Below are positions 28,393-38,100 of a stretch of 64,000 nucleotides of DNA, piece by piece. This stretch comes from Coleofasciculus sp. FACHB-1120 (lineage in GTDB: Bacteria; Cyanobacteriota; Cyanobacteriia; Cyanobacteriales; FACHB-T130): positions 124,001-188,000 of the forward strand of contig NZ_JACJTV010000005.1 in the NCBI RefSeq assembly GCF_014698845.1, read 5' to 3'. Each line of letters starts with the position of its first letter. The stretch's first letter is position 1. The notes under the pieces are model-generated. The model saw only the letters and a program-made list of their open reading frames with translations. It was not told where the DNA came from and ran no database searches. The position numbers were made by a program, and so were the translations under genes.

Positions 28393-28917
28393 ATGTCTAG
28401 AATTCATGGCACTCCCAGCGATGACTACATTGAAGCTACCCAAGGCGACGATGTTATTTTTGGGTATGCTGGCGACGATACCCTGGTTGGCAAGTCAGGC
28501 AACGATATCATCCACGGTGGACAAGGAAATGACCTGATTCAAGGGGGAGAGGACGAGGATTCCCTGTATGGCGAATTAGGAGATGACTTTTTACTGGGGG
28601 CTTCCGGGCGCGATCGCTTATTCGGCGGTAACGGGGATGATGTCTTGCTTGGCGGCGAAGATGACGATCGCTTAGATGGTGGCCCCGGCAATGATGTCTA
28701 TGTTTACGCTCCCGGCGATGGTTTTGACACCATTGAGGATGAGTCGGGAATCGATATCCTGCGATTAGACGACATCTTCTCGAATGAGATTACGGTTGAT
28801 TTCGTCATCGGTGGTTGGCTGTGCGTATCTTATCAGGGTCAGCCCATCGTCAAAATGCGCGGTGTGGAGCATATCCAGGTAGAAGATGGCTTATTTTCCG
28901 TTGCTCGCTGGCTGTAA
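28393..28917 (+). CDS. Small RTX (calcium-binding repeat) protein
   Basis: 174 residues. About 10-115 consist of RTX nonapeptide repeats (GYAGDDTLV, GGQGNDLIQGG, GGNGDDVLLGG, GGPGNDVYVY) that fold as a calcium-binding beta-roll. The C-terminus (about 115-174, GFDTIEDESGIDILRL) is the capping or secretion-type segment found at the end of many RTX proteins, consistent with type I secretion. There is no catalytic or pore-forming domain, so 'hemolysin' would be misleading. It is convergent with the HEAT-repeat gene across a bidirectional terminator. Confidence 0.85.
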   Translation: MSRIHGTPSDDYIEATQGDDVIFGYAGDDTLVGKSGNDIIHGGQGNDLIQGGEDEDSLYGELGDDFLLGASGRDRLFGGNGDDVLLGGEDDDRLDGGPGNDVYVYAPGDGFDTIEDESGIDILRLDDIFSNEITVDFVIGGWLCVSYQGQPIVKMRGVEHIQVEDGLFSVARWL

Positions 28918-28938
28918 GCGATTAAAAATGTTTGGATT

Positions 28939-28976
28939 AAAAATTAAAAATGGAGAAGCCCCCATTTTTAATTTTT
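28939..28976. terminator. Bidirectional terminator between RTX and HEAT genes
   Basis: AAAAATTAAAAATGG (28939-28953) pairs perfectly with 28962-28976, and A/T runs lie on both sides. The hairpin can terminate both convergent transcripts. Confidence 0.8.
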
Positions 28977-28988
28977 ATTTTCTAATTT

Positions 28989-29660
28989 TTAATTGTTTTC
29001 GGACAGCCGCTTCAGGGAGATGGTGGCAGCAGTCGCAACGTGGGGATGACGGTCTTTTTCTAGGTAATTGAGCGCTGAGAGACTTTTCTCGCTGGGGAGG
29101 TGTCCTAGGGCTTCTGCGAGCCGCTGACGGACAAGCCAATCGTCAGATTGGGCAAAGCGGAGGATTTGATCGACGGCTCCTACTGCTTTGATTTCGCCAA
29201 GTGCCGCGATCGCTGCCTGTTGCAACACGACTTCTTCGCTATCTAACGCCCGAACCAGTACGTCGAAAGCGCGGGGGTCTTTCAAATTGCCTAAACTAAC
29301 GGCGGCGCTGAAACGCACGAGCCAATCTGTATCTTCGTAGAACGCCCGCACCAAGGGTTCAAATCCTCTGATGTCGCACAGGTAGCCTAAAGCACCGGCG
29401 GCGTCGGCGCGAATGCCATAGTCGGGGTCAGTTTCTAGCAATTTTACGAGAATCGGAAAGCATTCTTCTGTCGGTTTAAGACCCAGCGCAAACACCGCCA
29501 TTGAGCGAATTTGCAGGTTTTCGTCGTCTAAAACCTTTTTGATCAGGGGTACCGCGTCATCTGCCGAGACTTCACGCAAAGAGGCAAGTGCCAACATGCG
29601 ATCGCGCGAATTCGGACTTTCTAGCTGGGCACCAATATTTTCTAAGCTGGGATGAGTCAT
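28989..29660 (-). CDS. HEAT-repeat protein, NblB/CpcE-like
   Basis: 223 residues made almost wholly of about six HEAT/PBS-lyase-type repeats (IRSMAVFALGLKPTEECFPI, IRADAAGALGYLCDIRGFEP, VRFSAAVSLGNLKDPRAFDV, LQQAAIAALGEIKAVGAVDQ, VRQRLAEALGHL). Length and repeat style match cyanobacterial NblB and the CpcE group, which act in phycobilisome breakdown or bilin attachment. The nearby CpcS-type lyase gene makes a phycobiliprotein role plausible. HEAT proteins are hard to subtype by eye, so NblB is a suggestion only. Confidence 0.75.
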   Translation of the reverse strand: MTHPSLENIGAQLESPNSRDRMLALASLREVSADDAVPLIKKVLDDENLQIRSMAVFALGLKPTEECFPILVKLLETDPDYGIRADAAGALGYLCDIRGFEPLVRAFYEDTDWLVRFSAAVSLGNLKDPRAFDVLVRALDSEEVVLQQAAIAALGEIKAVGAVDQILRFAQSDDWLVRQRLAEALGHLPSEKSLSALNYLEKDRHPHVATAATISLKRLSENN

Positions 29661-29854
29661 AAAATCCTAAGCTTTTTAATAAATCTTAACACAATTGAGC
29701 AGGCTATCTCAGGAAGTGGTGGAGAGAGGGAGATTAGTCCGCGCAGAGTTAAGCCTTGAACGTTAGTTCAGGCTAAGAGCTACAGTCAGTTTTAACTGAC
29801 CCAAATACTGGTAGGGCAAACGCTTCCAACCTTTAACAGGTTGCGAGCTTTACG

Positions 29855-30298
29855 GTGAGAGATTTATCTCAAGGCTCTGATGTCAGTGCCATTCGGGTTA
29901 AGTTAAGTTTTAACGTTAAAAATGAGGTGAGTGTGGCACGTAAACGCTTGATTATCGAGATGGGGATGGGAATCGATCAGCACGGACAGGAACCAACTGT
30001 CGCCGCAGCCAGGGCGGTCAGGAATGCGATCGCTCACAATGCTTTGCCGGGTGTCTGGGAAGTTGCAGGTTTAAGCGACCCCGACCAAATGATCGTAGAA
30101 GTCCAGGTAGCAGTGCCTTACCCAGAGCAAGTGCGGGAAGCAGAAGTATTAGCTGTGTTGCCTTTTGGTCGCAAAACTCTCACCGTTGAGTCTGGCGGAA
30201 TGGTGGTTCAAGGTCGAGCAATTCCCTCGCTAAATGATAAGAATGACGAAATGCTGATCGCGGTTGCTGCGGTTACAGTGCTGGTCGAAACTGATTAG
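29855..30298 (+). CDS. Lin0512-family protein
   Basis: The family core begins at ARKRLIIEMGMGIDQHGQEP and continues through TVAAARAVRNAIAHNALPG, then VEVQVAVPYP and a final MLIAVAAVTVLVE. About 120 residues are typical for Lin0512 proteins, small trimer-type proteins of unknown function. The longest reading uses GTG 29855 and adds 26 residues that do not resemble the family. A GTG at 29933 would start directly at ARKRL, but its GAGGTGA lies too close, so the start is uncertain. It is divergent from the HEAT gene. Confidence 0.75.
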   Translation: MRDLSQGSDVSAIRVKLSFNVKNEVSVARKRLIIEMGMGIDQHGQEPTVAAARAVRNAIAHNALPGVWEVAGLSDPDQMIVEVQVAVPYPEQVREAEVLAVLPFGRKTLTVESGGMVVQGRAIPSLNDKNDEMLIAVAAVTVLVETD

Positions 30299-30359
30299 CT
30301 ACCGAGAGGAAGGGATAAAGACAGTGGTTCTACCAGCTTCCCAAGAGCGTTCAACTGGA

Positions 30360-31691
30360 CTATCTGGAATCCTCAACTTTGGCGAGCTGGCTCAACCGAT
30401 CTGGCTCAACATCATGGTCGGGTAAGCTGATTTCCACGTCGCGCAACACACGGAAGCCATACCCACCCAAACCTATCAGCAATAAGCTGATGGAAGTGAT
30501 GACATACAAAAGCGCCATTCCTGCACCCGATCCCGTGCCGAATAGCGAGCCGAGGATGGGTGCAAGAACACCTCCTGGCATCATCGCTGGTTCAAAAACA
30601 CGATCGGCAAGTGGCCCAGCGATTAAAAGAGCGATCGCGCTAACGATTTGTTGAATCGTCGAGCGGGCAGCGAAAACCCGTCCTTGGACATCTGGTTTTA
30701 CCTTGCTCAGCAAGATTGCTGTGTTGGAACTGCTCAATAAGGGAAAATTGAGCGATGAGCAGAACTGAGCAGGAAGCCAAATCATTAGTGTCTGACCCAG
30801 ACCAAACACGGTTTTACTCAGACCCGCCCCCACCATTGCCAGTAAAAAGCCGTGGATACGGCGTTTAGAACCGCCCCAGGCACTCAAGAGAAACGCTCCC
30901 GTCACCCCACCGAATCCGGCTGCTGAACCGATGCTGCCTAACACCCTGGCATCATTCCCCGTGCGTGCCAAAATCATCGGCGCATACAAGGCAGCGCCCA
31001 AATCGTGGGCAAACCAGAACAAAGATGCCACGGCGATAATGGCGAACAGACCGGGACGCGCCAGAATATATTGGAAGCCGAAGATAATCGGCTGGAAGAT
31101 CCCTTTATCTTGGGGGGATGTCTCGCTACTCGTGGGTTGGGGGATATGGATCTTGAGAACGGTGCCGATCGCGATCGCAAATGTAACGATGTCAATGAGC
31201 GAGATCCCGGCAAATCCAATCGTGTAGTAAAGTACACCCGCCAGCGCCGGAGCAAGAATAATCGAACTGTAATGAATTGCAGAATCCAGACTGGTAGCAC
31301 GAGTGTAATGCTGTTTAGGCACTAGCATCGCAATCGATACTGAATACGCCAGCGCTTGAATTTCGCTAAAAGCACCGCTAACCGCGCCACTCAAATAAAG
31401 ATGCCAGATTTGCAAATGGTTGGTCAGGTACAGCCAAAGAATTACCAGGGTACACAAAGCTGTCACTGTGTCGCCAATTATCATCAGAAATTTGCGGTTC
31501 CAGCGGTCTACAATCAGCCCAGCAATGGGTGTAATTAAGATGCTCGGCACTAAGGTAAAGAAACCCACTAAAGCGAGTGCTGTCGCCTGACCAGTCAGTT
31601 CCCACACCCAGATTTGGATGGCAAAACTGGTCATATAGCTACCGATTGTTGAGACTAGCTGACCGATCCAAATGATGAAGAAGGTTCGCAT
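30360..31691 (-). CDS. MFS efflux transporter, possible siderophore or lipopeptide exporter
   Basis: 443 residues with roughly 11-12 hydrophobic segments and the MFS loop GLIVDRWNRKFLMIIGD after helix 2. The N-terminus (FFIIWIGQLVSTIGSYMTSF) and AILLSKVKPDVQGRVFAARS place it in the MFS_3-type group that includes macrolide and enterobactin exporters. It lies 96 bases downstream of an iron-siderophore-type binding protein on the same strand and faces away from the NRPS genes. The context suggests export of the NRPS product, an inference only. Confidence 0.88.
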   Translation of the reverse strand: MRTFFIIWIGQLVSTIGSYMTSFAIQIWVWELTGQATALALVGFFTLVPSILITPIAGLIVDRWNRKFLMIIGDTVTALCTLVILWLYLTNHLQIWHLYLSGAVSGAFSEIQALAYSVSIAMLVPKQHYTRATSLDSAIHYSSIILAPALAGVLYYTIGFAGISLIDIVTFAIAIGTVLKIHIPQPTSSETSPQDKGIFQPIIFGFQYILARPGLFAIIAVASLFWFAHDLGAALYAPMILARTGNDARVLGSIGSAAGFGGVTGAFLLSAWGGSKRRIHGFLLAMVGAGLSKTVFGLGQTLMIWLPAQFCSSLNFPLLSSSNTAILLSKVKPDVQGRVFAARSTIQQIVSAIALLIAGPLADRVFEPAMMPGGVLAPILGSLFGTGSGAGMALLYVITSISLLLIGLGGYGFRVLRDVEISLPDHDVEPDRLSQLAKVEDSR

Positions 31692-31787
31692 ATTAGTTTG
31701 GTTAAGGCGGTTTCCATCCGAGTGTAATATCCCTCCTGTGGCTGAATGTGGTGTTTACGTCCTGCGGCGATTCTGGCTGAATCCCAA

Positions 31788-32897
31788 TTAGGAATGGAAA
31801 GATTGTGTCACGGCAAGTGTAGGCAATTCCTTGCGATCGCTTGATTGGTCTGTCAAGAGATATTTAAACAAGTCATCAAGAACCCGATTGGCTCCGATAA
31901 TCCCCCAACTGCCAATCCAGGAATCGTTATTTACTTGGTAAACCTTACTTTGTTTCACTGCATTCAACTGGAACCAAAGCGGATGATTTGTGAATTGGGT
32001 TAACTTAGATTCTTCACCTTCTCCGAGTACCAAGAAAATCGCATCGCCCTGCATTTTAGGAATGAGTTCTAAGGAGAGATTCTCTGAGTTTTTATCTTTA
32101 TTCTGTGCTGATGGACGAGGCATACCGATATCATTGAGGATGAGTCCGCTGAAAGAGCGCTTCATGTAAATGCGGACTTGATCTGCCCAAAAATTAACTA
32201 CCGATACCTGGATTTGCGAGAGGCGATCGCCCATCTGTTCTCTAAACGTTTCAACGCGGTGATTATAGTTACTTAAGAGTTTTTCGGCTTCTTGTGTCTT
32301 ACCCAGCGCTTCGGCAAATGTTCTCAGCCACTCTTTCCACGTAATACTACCTTCAACGAAAACTGTCGGGGCAATTTTTGATAGCTTGCCATAGATTCCT
32401 TCGTCCCAAGACCAACCTAAAATCAAGTCGGGCTTCAAAAGTAAAATTTTCTCCATGCTTGGTTGTCCATTTATGCCAAGTTTTGCAACTTCTTCGGTTT
32501 CATTCCGAAGATAAGAGGGAAAATTTCCATCGCCTAAGGTTGTGGCACCTACAGGCTTGATACCTAAAGCTAAGACGTTCTCCAAGTTTCCCAGCACAAT
32601 CACTCGCTGCGGATTTACAGGAACCTTGGTTTCTCCCATTGCGTGCTTGACTACTCGTACAGCTTGAGATTGCAAATTAGGAGAAACGTTAATACTGTTA
32701 TTTGTCTCACTTTTTCTGCCGTTGCTCCCGCAGGCGGAGACGATACAAATTGTCAGAAGTGTTATGAATAGTAGTCGGACATTACGTTGACTATAATTCT
32801 TTGCTAATTTCCAAATGGGATAGCATTGAAGGATAGAACACCGAAAGTAAATCGAGATTCTATTTAAAAAATTAGCTGTCTTTTTAATTAACCACAT
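31788..32897 (-). CDS. Iron-siderophore-type ABC substrate-binding lipoprotein (FecB/FhuD-like)
   Basis: 369 residues. The mature part has the class III periplasmic binding fold (VPVNPQRVIVLGNLENVLALG, MEKILLLKPDLILGWSWDEG, LSKIAPTVFVEGSITWKEWL, DAIFLVLGEGEESKL). A lipobox IVSAC places the lipidated cysteine at C56. About 40 residues precede the hydrophobic core (LLFITLLTICIV), an unusually long lead. No alternative ATG, GTG or TTG start lies nearer, so either the lead is real or a rare start codon is used. The protein would deliver ferric siderophores to an ABC importer whose permease genes are not in the window. It forms a likely operon with the MFS gene. Confidence 0.87.
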   Translation of the reverse strand: MWLIKKTANFLNRISIYFRCSILQCYPIWKLAKNYSQRNVRLLFITLLTICIVSACGSNGRKSETNNSINVSPNLQSQAVRVVKHAMGETKVPVNPQRVIVLGNLENVLALGIKPVGATTLGDGNFPSYLRNETEEVAKLGINGQPSMEKILLLKPDLILGWSWDEGIYGKLSKIAPTVFVEGSITWKEWLRTFAEALGKTQEAEKLLSNYNHRVETFREQMGDRLSQIQVSVVNFWADQVRIYMKRSFSGLILNDIGMPRPSAQNKDKNSENLSLELIPKMQGDAIFLVLGEGEESKLTQFTNHPLWFQLNAVKQSKVYQVNNDSWIGSWGIIGANRVLDDLFKYLLTDQSSDRKELPTLAVTQSFHS

Positions 32898-33046
32898 ATA
32901 ACTATAAAAACATTAACTAACCACAAAAACGTACTAAATAAGCGGAATTAATCACTTTTTGGATGGGTTAGCTTTCTTTGTAACCCATACATATGTGGGT
33001 TTCCTACTATAGAAGTCCGATTTAAATTATGATTTAATTTATAAAT

Positions 33047-33082
33047 CGCGAAGGCGCACTAGCGAAGCCATGAGCCTTCGCG
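33047..33082. repeat. Inverted repeat CGCGAAGGC / GCCTTCGCG
   Basis: A nine-base-pair stem (33047-33055 with 33074-33082) around a spacer containing ACTAGCGAAGCC. It resembles dispersed palindromic repeats of cyanobacteria. It could end transcription of the upstream sucrase/ferredoxin-like gene. Confidence 0.6.
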
Positions 33083-33172
33083 CTATAGAGCGAAAAGGAA
33101 GACTGAGAAGAAAGATCCAATATTTCATGAATAAATTAGGATTGCTAGAGACATTTTTTTATCAATTCGTGT

Positions 33173-34129
33173 TTACTGCGGAATAATTACCATATTTTTT
33201 ACATCAAATTGGGTGAATTTATATGATTCAGTCCCGTCACACTCCCCTTTTAAATGAAGAGTTTTGTTTTTATCTTCAACAATCTCTGCTCTATAACTGC
33301 CCAAAGCTCCATTCGGGGTTTCAAAAGTTATTTCAACTTGATTGAAACTTTCATCTTCGTTCTGGTCAATTATCTGATAGCCGACTTTATAATTAAACCA
33401 ATCCCAGCCATGTTTCAGGATGAGTTCTTTTTCTAAAATTTGAGCTGACCAAGGTAAAATCCCCCAACCACGATAGACATGGTTTAAGCACTGAATGTCA
33501 CCAGTCCTTGTCAGAATGGCGGCAAATGATTCTTGGTTGAGTCTGCCATAGTATCTTCCCTCGGGAAAATCAATAGCAGTAGGGGCAAAGCGATGACCGC
33601 CAATATGACTGGCTTGCCAAACGCGGACTCGATCGAGTGATAAGTCAGAGACAGTGGCTAAAGCAGCTTTGTAAAAAGGATTGCCATACTTAGCGCAACA
33701 TTTATCATGGCTACCGTGAGTGCATACTAAAATATCTCTGGTTTGAATATTTATCGCCTCCTGTTCTGGAGTGTTTCCTGTTAAACAGTCCTTCAGCAAA
33801 GAAGCTATATCATTGATATCTGAAACCAGAAATTCTTGCTTCGTGTAACCTGCCGAAAGTCCGGTTTTTGCTCGAAAAATTATCAGGCGCTTGTTGCGAT
33901 CGCATTTAAGTTGATTGCTATGAATCAAAACAAACCTAACCGAAAGTGCCTCTGTATCAATTTCTTCTTTTAAAGCTTTTAAATTAGCCGGGAGGAATTT
34001 TGAATCCAGTGCATTGGGTGTCCAAGGAGGTGGACATTCAATCAGTACATAAATTTTGTGATTCGTCGCACACCCGATAATCTCTTCTCCCGCTTGGCGT
34101 GACTCTTCGGCGCAAAAGAACCCATTCAT
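33173..34129 (-). CDS. Sucrase/ferredoxin-like (Suc_Fer-like) thioredoxin-fold protein
   Basis: 318 residues. The thioredoxin-like ferredoxin signature is VCTHGSHDKCCAKYGNPF (C136, C144, C145). The paired histidines follow in WQASHIGGHRFAPTAIDFPE (H175, H179), with YYGRL and YRGWG further on. These residues are candidate [2Fe-2S] ligands; 'sucrase' is a historical misnomer. Homologues occur near bacterial iron-uptake genes, and here it sits beside a siderophore-binding protein and an NRPS cluster. A role in reducing or releasing iron is an attractive inference. It is divergent from the NRPS genes across 989 bases. Confidence 0.8.
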   Translation of the reverse strand: MNGFFCAEESRQAGEEIIGCATNHKIYVLIECPPPWTPNALDSKFLPANLKALKEEIDTEALSVRFVLIHSNQLKCDRNKRLIIFRAKTGLSAGYTKQEFLVSDINDIASLLKDCLTGNTPEQEAINIQTRDILVCTHGSHDKCCAKYGNPFYKAALATVSDLSLDRVRVWQASHIGGHRFAPTAIDFPEGRYYGRLNQESFAAILTRTGDIQCLNHVYRGWGILPWSAQILEKELILKHGWDWFNYKVGYQIIDQNEDESFNQVEITFETPNGALGSYRAEIVEDKNKTLHLKGECDGTESYKFTQFDVKNMVIIPQ

Positions 34130-34335
34130 AGCTTGATTACGTGCGACATCATAATTTGTTGTGAGTTTTACCTGGTGGGGTTAGTTATTGAAATTTATTA
34201 TCACTAGCTCAGCAACATATAACGTCTTATCTGGCAATGTCAAGGGGATAAAAAAATTTAGTCTATTGAGAACTCATGTCAGTTTTTTATTAAAATACCC
34301 GATTCAGCGTCCAGAAAAATTTGCACGCGATTCGC

Positions 34336-34400
34336 CCAAATCCCCAACCCCTTTCCTGGGAGGGAAGGGGCTGGGGGTTAGGTCTGGGAGCGCTTTGAGC
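34336..34400. repeat. GC-rich inverted repeat, intergenic copy
   Basis: CCCCAACCCCTTTCCTGGGA followed by GGGAAGGGGCTGGGGGTTAG forms a strong hairpin. It belongs to the family of AACCCCC...AGGGAAGGGG repeats also found inside the NRPS genes and at 62663. Confidence 0.75.
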
Positions 34401-34834
34401 AAAAGAAGTCACTTGGGCATACATACATTCTTTGGCTAACTTTGGCTAAGTGGAAAGAAGTTGATTGCTCCCCTAAATCCCCGCGCTATCGCACCGCTAC
34501 GCCAGAAAAAAGCGAGATTTTGAGTTTATTTTCCCTTTTTAAGGGGTTGGGGGCAGCGAAGCGGGACTTGCAAGTTCAAGAAGACTTGTGTGTACACCGT
34601 AGCCTTGTAGGGGCAGGGTGGGTCAGAGGTGAGAATTGACTGTACAAGCCTCTGGGGGTGAGCTTCAGGCTAGTTTAAGTCATGCTTTCCCCAACTTCAG
34701 AGAACCGAAGGTCAAAAATCTTTTTTGAAAAATAATTGCGATTGCTACTTGCCAAACTTGCAACCTTTGTACTAAGGTTATCCAAGCTTATTAAAAATGA
34801 ATGTCAATAGCAGAAAAAAATTACCGCTAAAAAA

Positions 34835-34868
34835 CCTCTTGCAGAGGAGCGTTGGCTGGAACGCCAAC
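34835..34868 (+). promoter_or_regulatory. Two adjacent small hairpins in the NRPS leader
   Basis: CCTCT-TGC-AGAGG (34835-34847) is followed at once by GTTGGC-TGGAAC-GCCAAC (34851-34868). They could shape the leader RNA, but no known riboswitch is recognised. Confidence 0.35.
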
Positions 34869-35075
34869 ACCAGGATTTGTGAAGGTTTTTGCTCTGCCGA
34901 GGGTTCCTAAAACTCCCAAAAACGTCGATTTAACAGCAAATACAGATGAAGCGCTCAGTTTTTAATCCAACCACCCGGTTTGGAGCTTGAGATGGGCGGT
35001 TTCCGTTCGGCAATGCGAATCTTTGACGAGAGAGTTTGACGGGATAGTTTGAACTTTGTGGTCGGATTCAATCGT

Positions 35076-35105
35076 TCAGGGTTGAAAAAGTCAGGGTTGA
35101 AAAAG
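35076..35105 (+). repeat. 15-base tandem duplication at the first NRPS translation start
   Basis: TCAGGGTTGAAAAAG occurs twice head to tail and ends 13 bases before ATG 35119. It alters spacing upstream of a start that has only a weak ribosome binding site. Confidence 0.75.
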
Positions 35106-35118
35106 CAGAAAAAGTAAC

Positions 35119-38100
35119 ATGGTCAATTTTTGCCAAGATTTTCCAGAAAACCCGCCCAAGAAAATTGCCACTTTAGCAGACATTCTGCGCTACAGAGCCG
35201 TAAACGAACCGGAAAAACTGGCGTTTACCTTCTTGCAGGATGGGGAAACACTAGGCGAGAACCTGACTTATCGAGAGTTGGATCGGCGCAGTAGAGCGAT
35301 CGCATCCCGGCTGCAAGCGCTGGGGTTAAGTGGCGAACGAGCTTTATTGCTTTATCCACCGGGTTTGGATTATCTAGCGGCATTTTTCGGTTGTTTGTAT
35401 GCAGGAGCGATCGCAGTTCCCGCTTATCCACCTCGCAACCAACGCAACACGCCGAGAATTCAAGCAATTTTGCAAGATGCACAGGCGAAAATCGCACTCA
35501 CCACAACGGCGATTTTTGCGAAAGTGCGATCGCTTCTGGCTCAAAAAACTGACTCAGATGCTTTAAATTGGCTCACCACAGACAACATTGCCAACGGTAT
35601 CGAAGAGAATTGGGAACCGCCAAGCATTCATCAAGACACATTAGCGTTTCTGCAATACACCTCCGGTTCTACAGGGACACCGAAAGGAGTCATGCTCAGT
35701 CATGGCAACCTGCTGCACAATGCCGCCATGACTTACCGACTCATGGAACATTCGCCCAGCAGCAAATTTGTCTCCTGGCTACCGATTTACCATGACATGG
35801 GACTGATTGGTGGCGTCCTGCAACCCTTGTATGGCGGGTTTCCTTGCCACTTAATGTCCCCCGCGTCTTTTCTGTTGAGTCCGTATCGCTGGCTGAAAGC
35901 GATTTCTGACTACCAAGGGACTACCAGCGGTGGCCCGAATTTTGCTTATGAACTGTGCGTTCAGAAAATTACACCTGAGCAAAAAGAAACCCTTGATTTA
36001 AGCAGATGGAGTGTCGCTTTTAACGGTGCAGAACCGATTCGCCAAGAGACTTTAGAGCGGTTTGCAGATGCCTTTGCTTCCTGCGGCTTTTTAAAAACCG
36101 CTTTTTATCCCTGTTACGGGATGGCGGAGGCAACCCTAATCGTTTCTGGTGGCGTTAAGGCAGCAGTTGCGGTAACGAAAACCGTTCAAAAAACGGCATT
36201 AGAACGCAATCAAGTCATTGATGCGGATGATGACGACAATTCCCAGCCTCTGGTCGGTTGCGGGAACACCTTACCAGAACAGCAGATTGCGATCGCTAAT
36301 CCTGAAACTTTAACCCGATGTGCGCCAGATGAAATTGGTGAAATTTGGGTTTCAGGCCCTAGTGTAGGTCACGGTTATTGGAATCGACCAGAGGAAACGG
36401 CGCAAACCTTCCACGCCTACCTGGTAGATACAGACGAAAAGCCTTTTTTAAGAACAGGCGACTTGGGCTTTTTGCACAATGGGGAACTGTTCATCACAGG
36501 TCGAGCCAAAGATTTAATTATCATCCGGGGTCGAAACCTCTATCCGCAAGACATCGAACGAACGGCAGAATGCAGCCAGCCAGGATTACGTTCTGGCAGT
36601 GGTGCGGCTTTTGTGGTAGAAGTCGGCAATGAAGAACGGCTGGTCGTGGTGCAAGAGGTGGAATTTCGCTCGAAACCGAATGTTGAGGAAGTCACCGCCG
36701 CCATTCGTCAGGCAGTTGCAGAAGAACATGAGATACAAGTTTATGCGGTAGTTCTGATTAAAGGTGGCAGCATTCCCAAGACTTCTAGCGGGAAGATTCA
36801 ACGCCGCGCTACTCGTGCGGAGTATCTTGCAGGTGAATTGGATGTTATTGGTAGCAGTATTTTAGAGAATTCCTATCCTGTCGAAAATGAAGATGCTCTC
36901 ACCCGCGAGGAGTTGCTGGCTGTTGAGTCGGAAGAACGTCAGCAGCGATTAGAGGCTTATCTGCAAAGGCAAGTGGCGCGGGTGCTGGGTGTTGCGTCGT
37001 TTGAATTAGATTTCGGGAACGAACCGCAGAGGACGCAGAAGAAGAATCACAGAGGAAATATTAGTATTGAGCAGCCTTTGAGCCGTTTTGGTCTCGACTC
37101 GTTGATGGTTTTCGAGTTGAAGAATCGGATCGAGGTTGATTTGGGGGTAGCTGTATCGATTGCGGATTTGTTCGAGGGGGTTAGCATTACCCAACTGGCA
37201 ACGCAGATACTCGACCAACTTACTCAGGCGATTCCGTCTGCGTCAATACCTTTGTGCAGAGTTGAGAAAACTACTGACGAGTATCCACTTTCTTTTTCTC
37301 AAGCTAGATTGTGGTTTGTCAATCAACTGCAACCAGGAACTCCGGCTTACAACATTCCCATTGCGGTTCGCCTGACGGGACGGTTGGATGTGCCAGTGCT
37401 GGTTCGCAGTATTCACGAAATTATCCGGCGACACGAAATCTTGCGGACAAGCTTTGCCGTAGTGGAGGGCGAACCCGTGCAAGCGATTTCTGGGGAAAGC
37501 TACGTCACCTTAAATTTACCAGAGGTGGATCTGCGGCAATTGCCCGATGCTGAGAGACAAGCGCAAGCGCAACAATTCGCGATCGCAGAGGCTCAAACGC
37601 CCTTCAACTTGGCACAACCACCGTTATTCCGGGCAAAACTGCTGCATCTAACCGCAGAAGAGTCGATGCTGCTGCTGACGCTGCACCACATTGTTGCTGA
37701 TGGTTGGTCGGTTAAGGTTTTCGTCCGAGAATTGACAGCACTTTACGAAGCTTTCTCGACCGGAAAGCCTTCGCCACTCGCTGAACTTCCCATTCAATAT
37801 GTTGATTATGTCGATTGGCAACGACGGTGGTTTTCCGACGAGAGGCTAGAAAGCCATCTGAATTATTGGAAGCAGCAGTTAGGGGGAGAACTTCCTGTAT
37901 TAGAGTTGCCGACTGACCGGGCGCGATCGCCAATTCAGACTTTTCGGGGGGCGCAGCAAACGTTAGTGCTGCCCAAAGCATTGACTGAGGCAATCAAAAT
38001 GCTAGGTCAGCAGGAGGGTGTCACCTTATTTATGACCTTGTTGGCGGCGTTTCAGACGTTGCTTTACCGTTATTCAGGACAAGAGGACATTTTAGTCGGT

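Larger units (their letters stand above)
34130..35118. other. Long divergent leader upstream of the NRPS/PKS cluster
   Basis: 989 bases without a convincing gene. In order they hold a GC-rich inverted repeat (34336-34400), AT-rich DNA, two adjacent small hairpins (34835-34868) and a 15-base tandem duplication just before the first NRPS start (35076-35105). Short open frames at 34188-34639 overlap the repeat and lack ribosome binding sites. I looked for a Fur-type box and saw none convincing. The length suggests a regulated long 5' leader. Confidence 0.55.

Noticed and set aside
28393-28917. RTX protein as a hemolysin toxin
   Set aside because: Only calcium-binding repeats and a terminal cap are present; no pore-forming or enzymatic domain.
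29354-29367. tRNA T-loop-like GGGTTCAAATCCTC
   Set aside because: It lies inside the HEAT-repeat coding sequence and no cloverleaf can be built around it.
33020-33045. AT-rich palindrome-like TTTAAATTATGATTTAATTT as a Fur box
   Set aside because: It matches the Fur consensus poorly, and AT-rich symmetry of this kind is expected by chance here.
34188-34639. Short open frames in the NRPS leader
   Set aside because: They run through the GC-rich inverted repeat, lack ribosome binding sites and resemble no protein.
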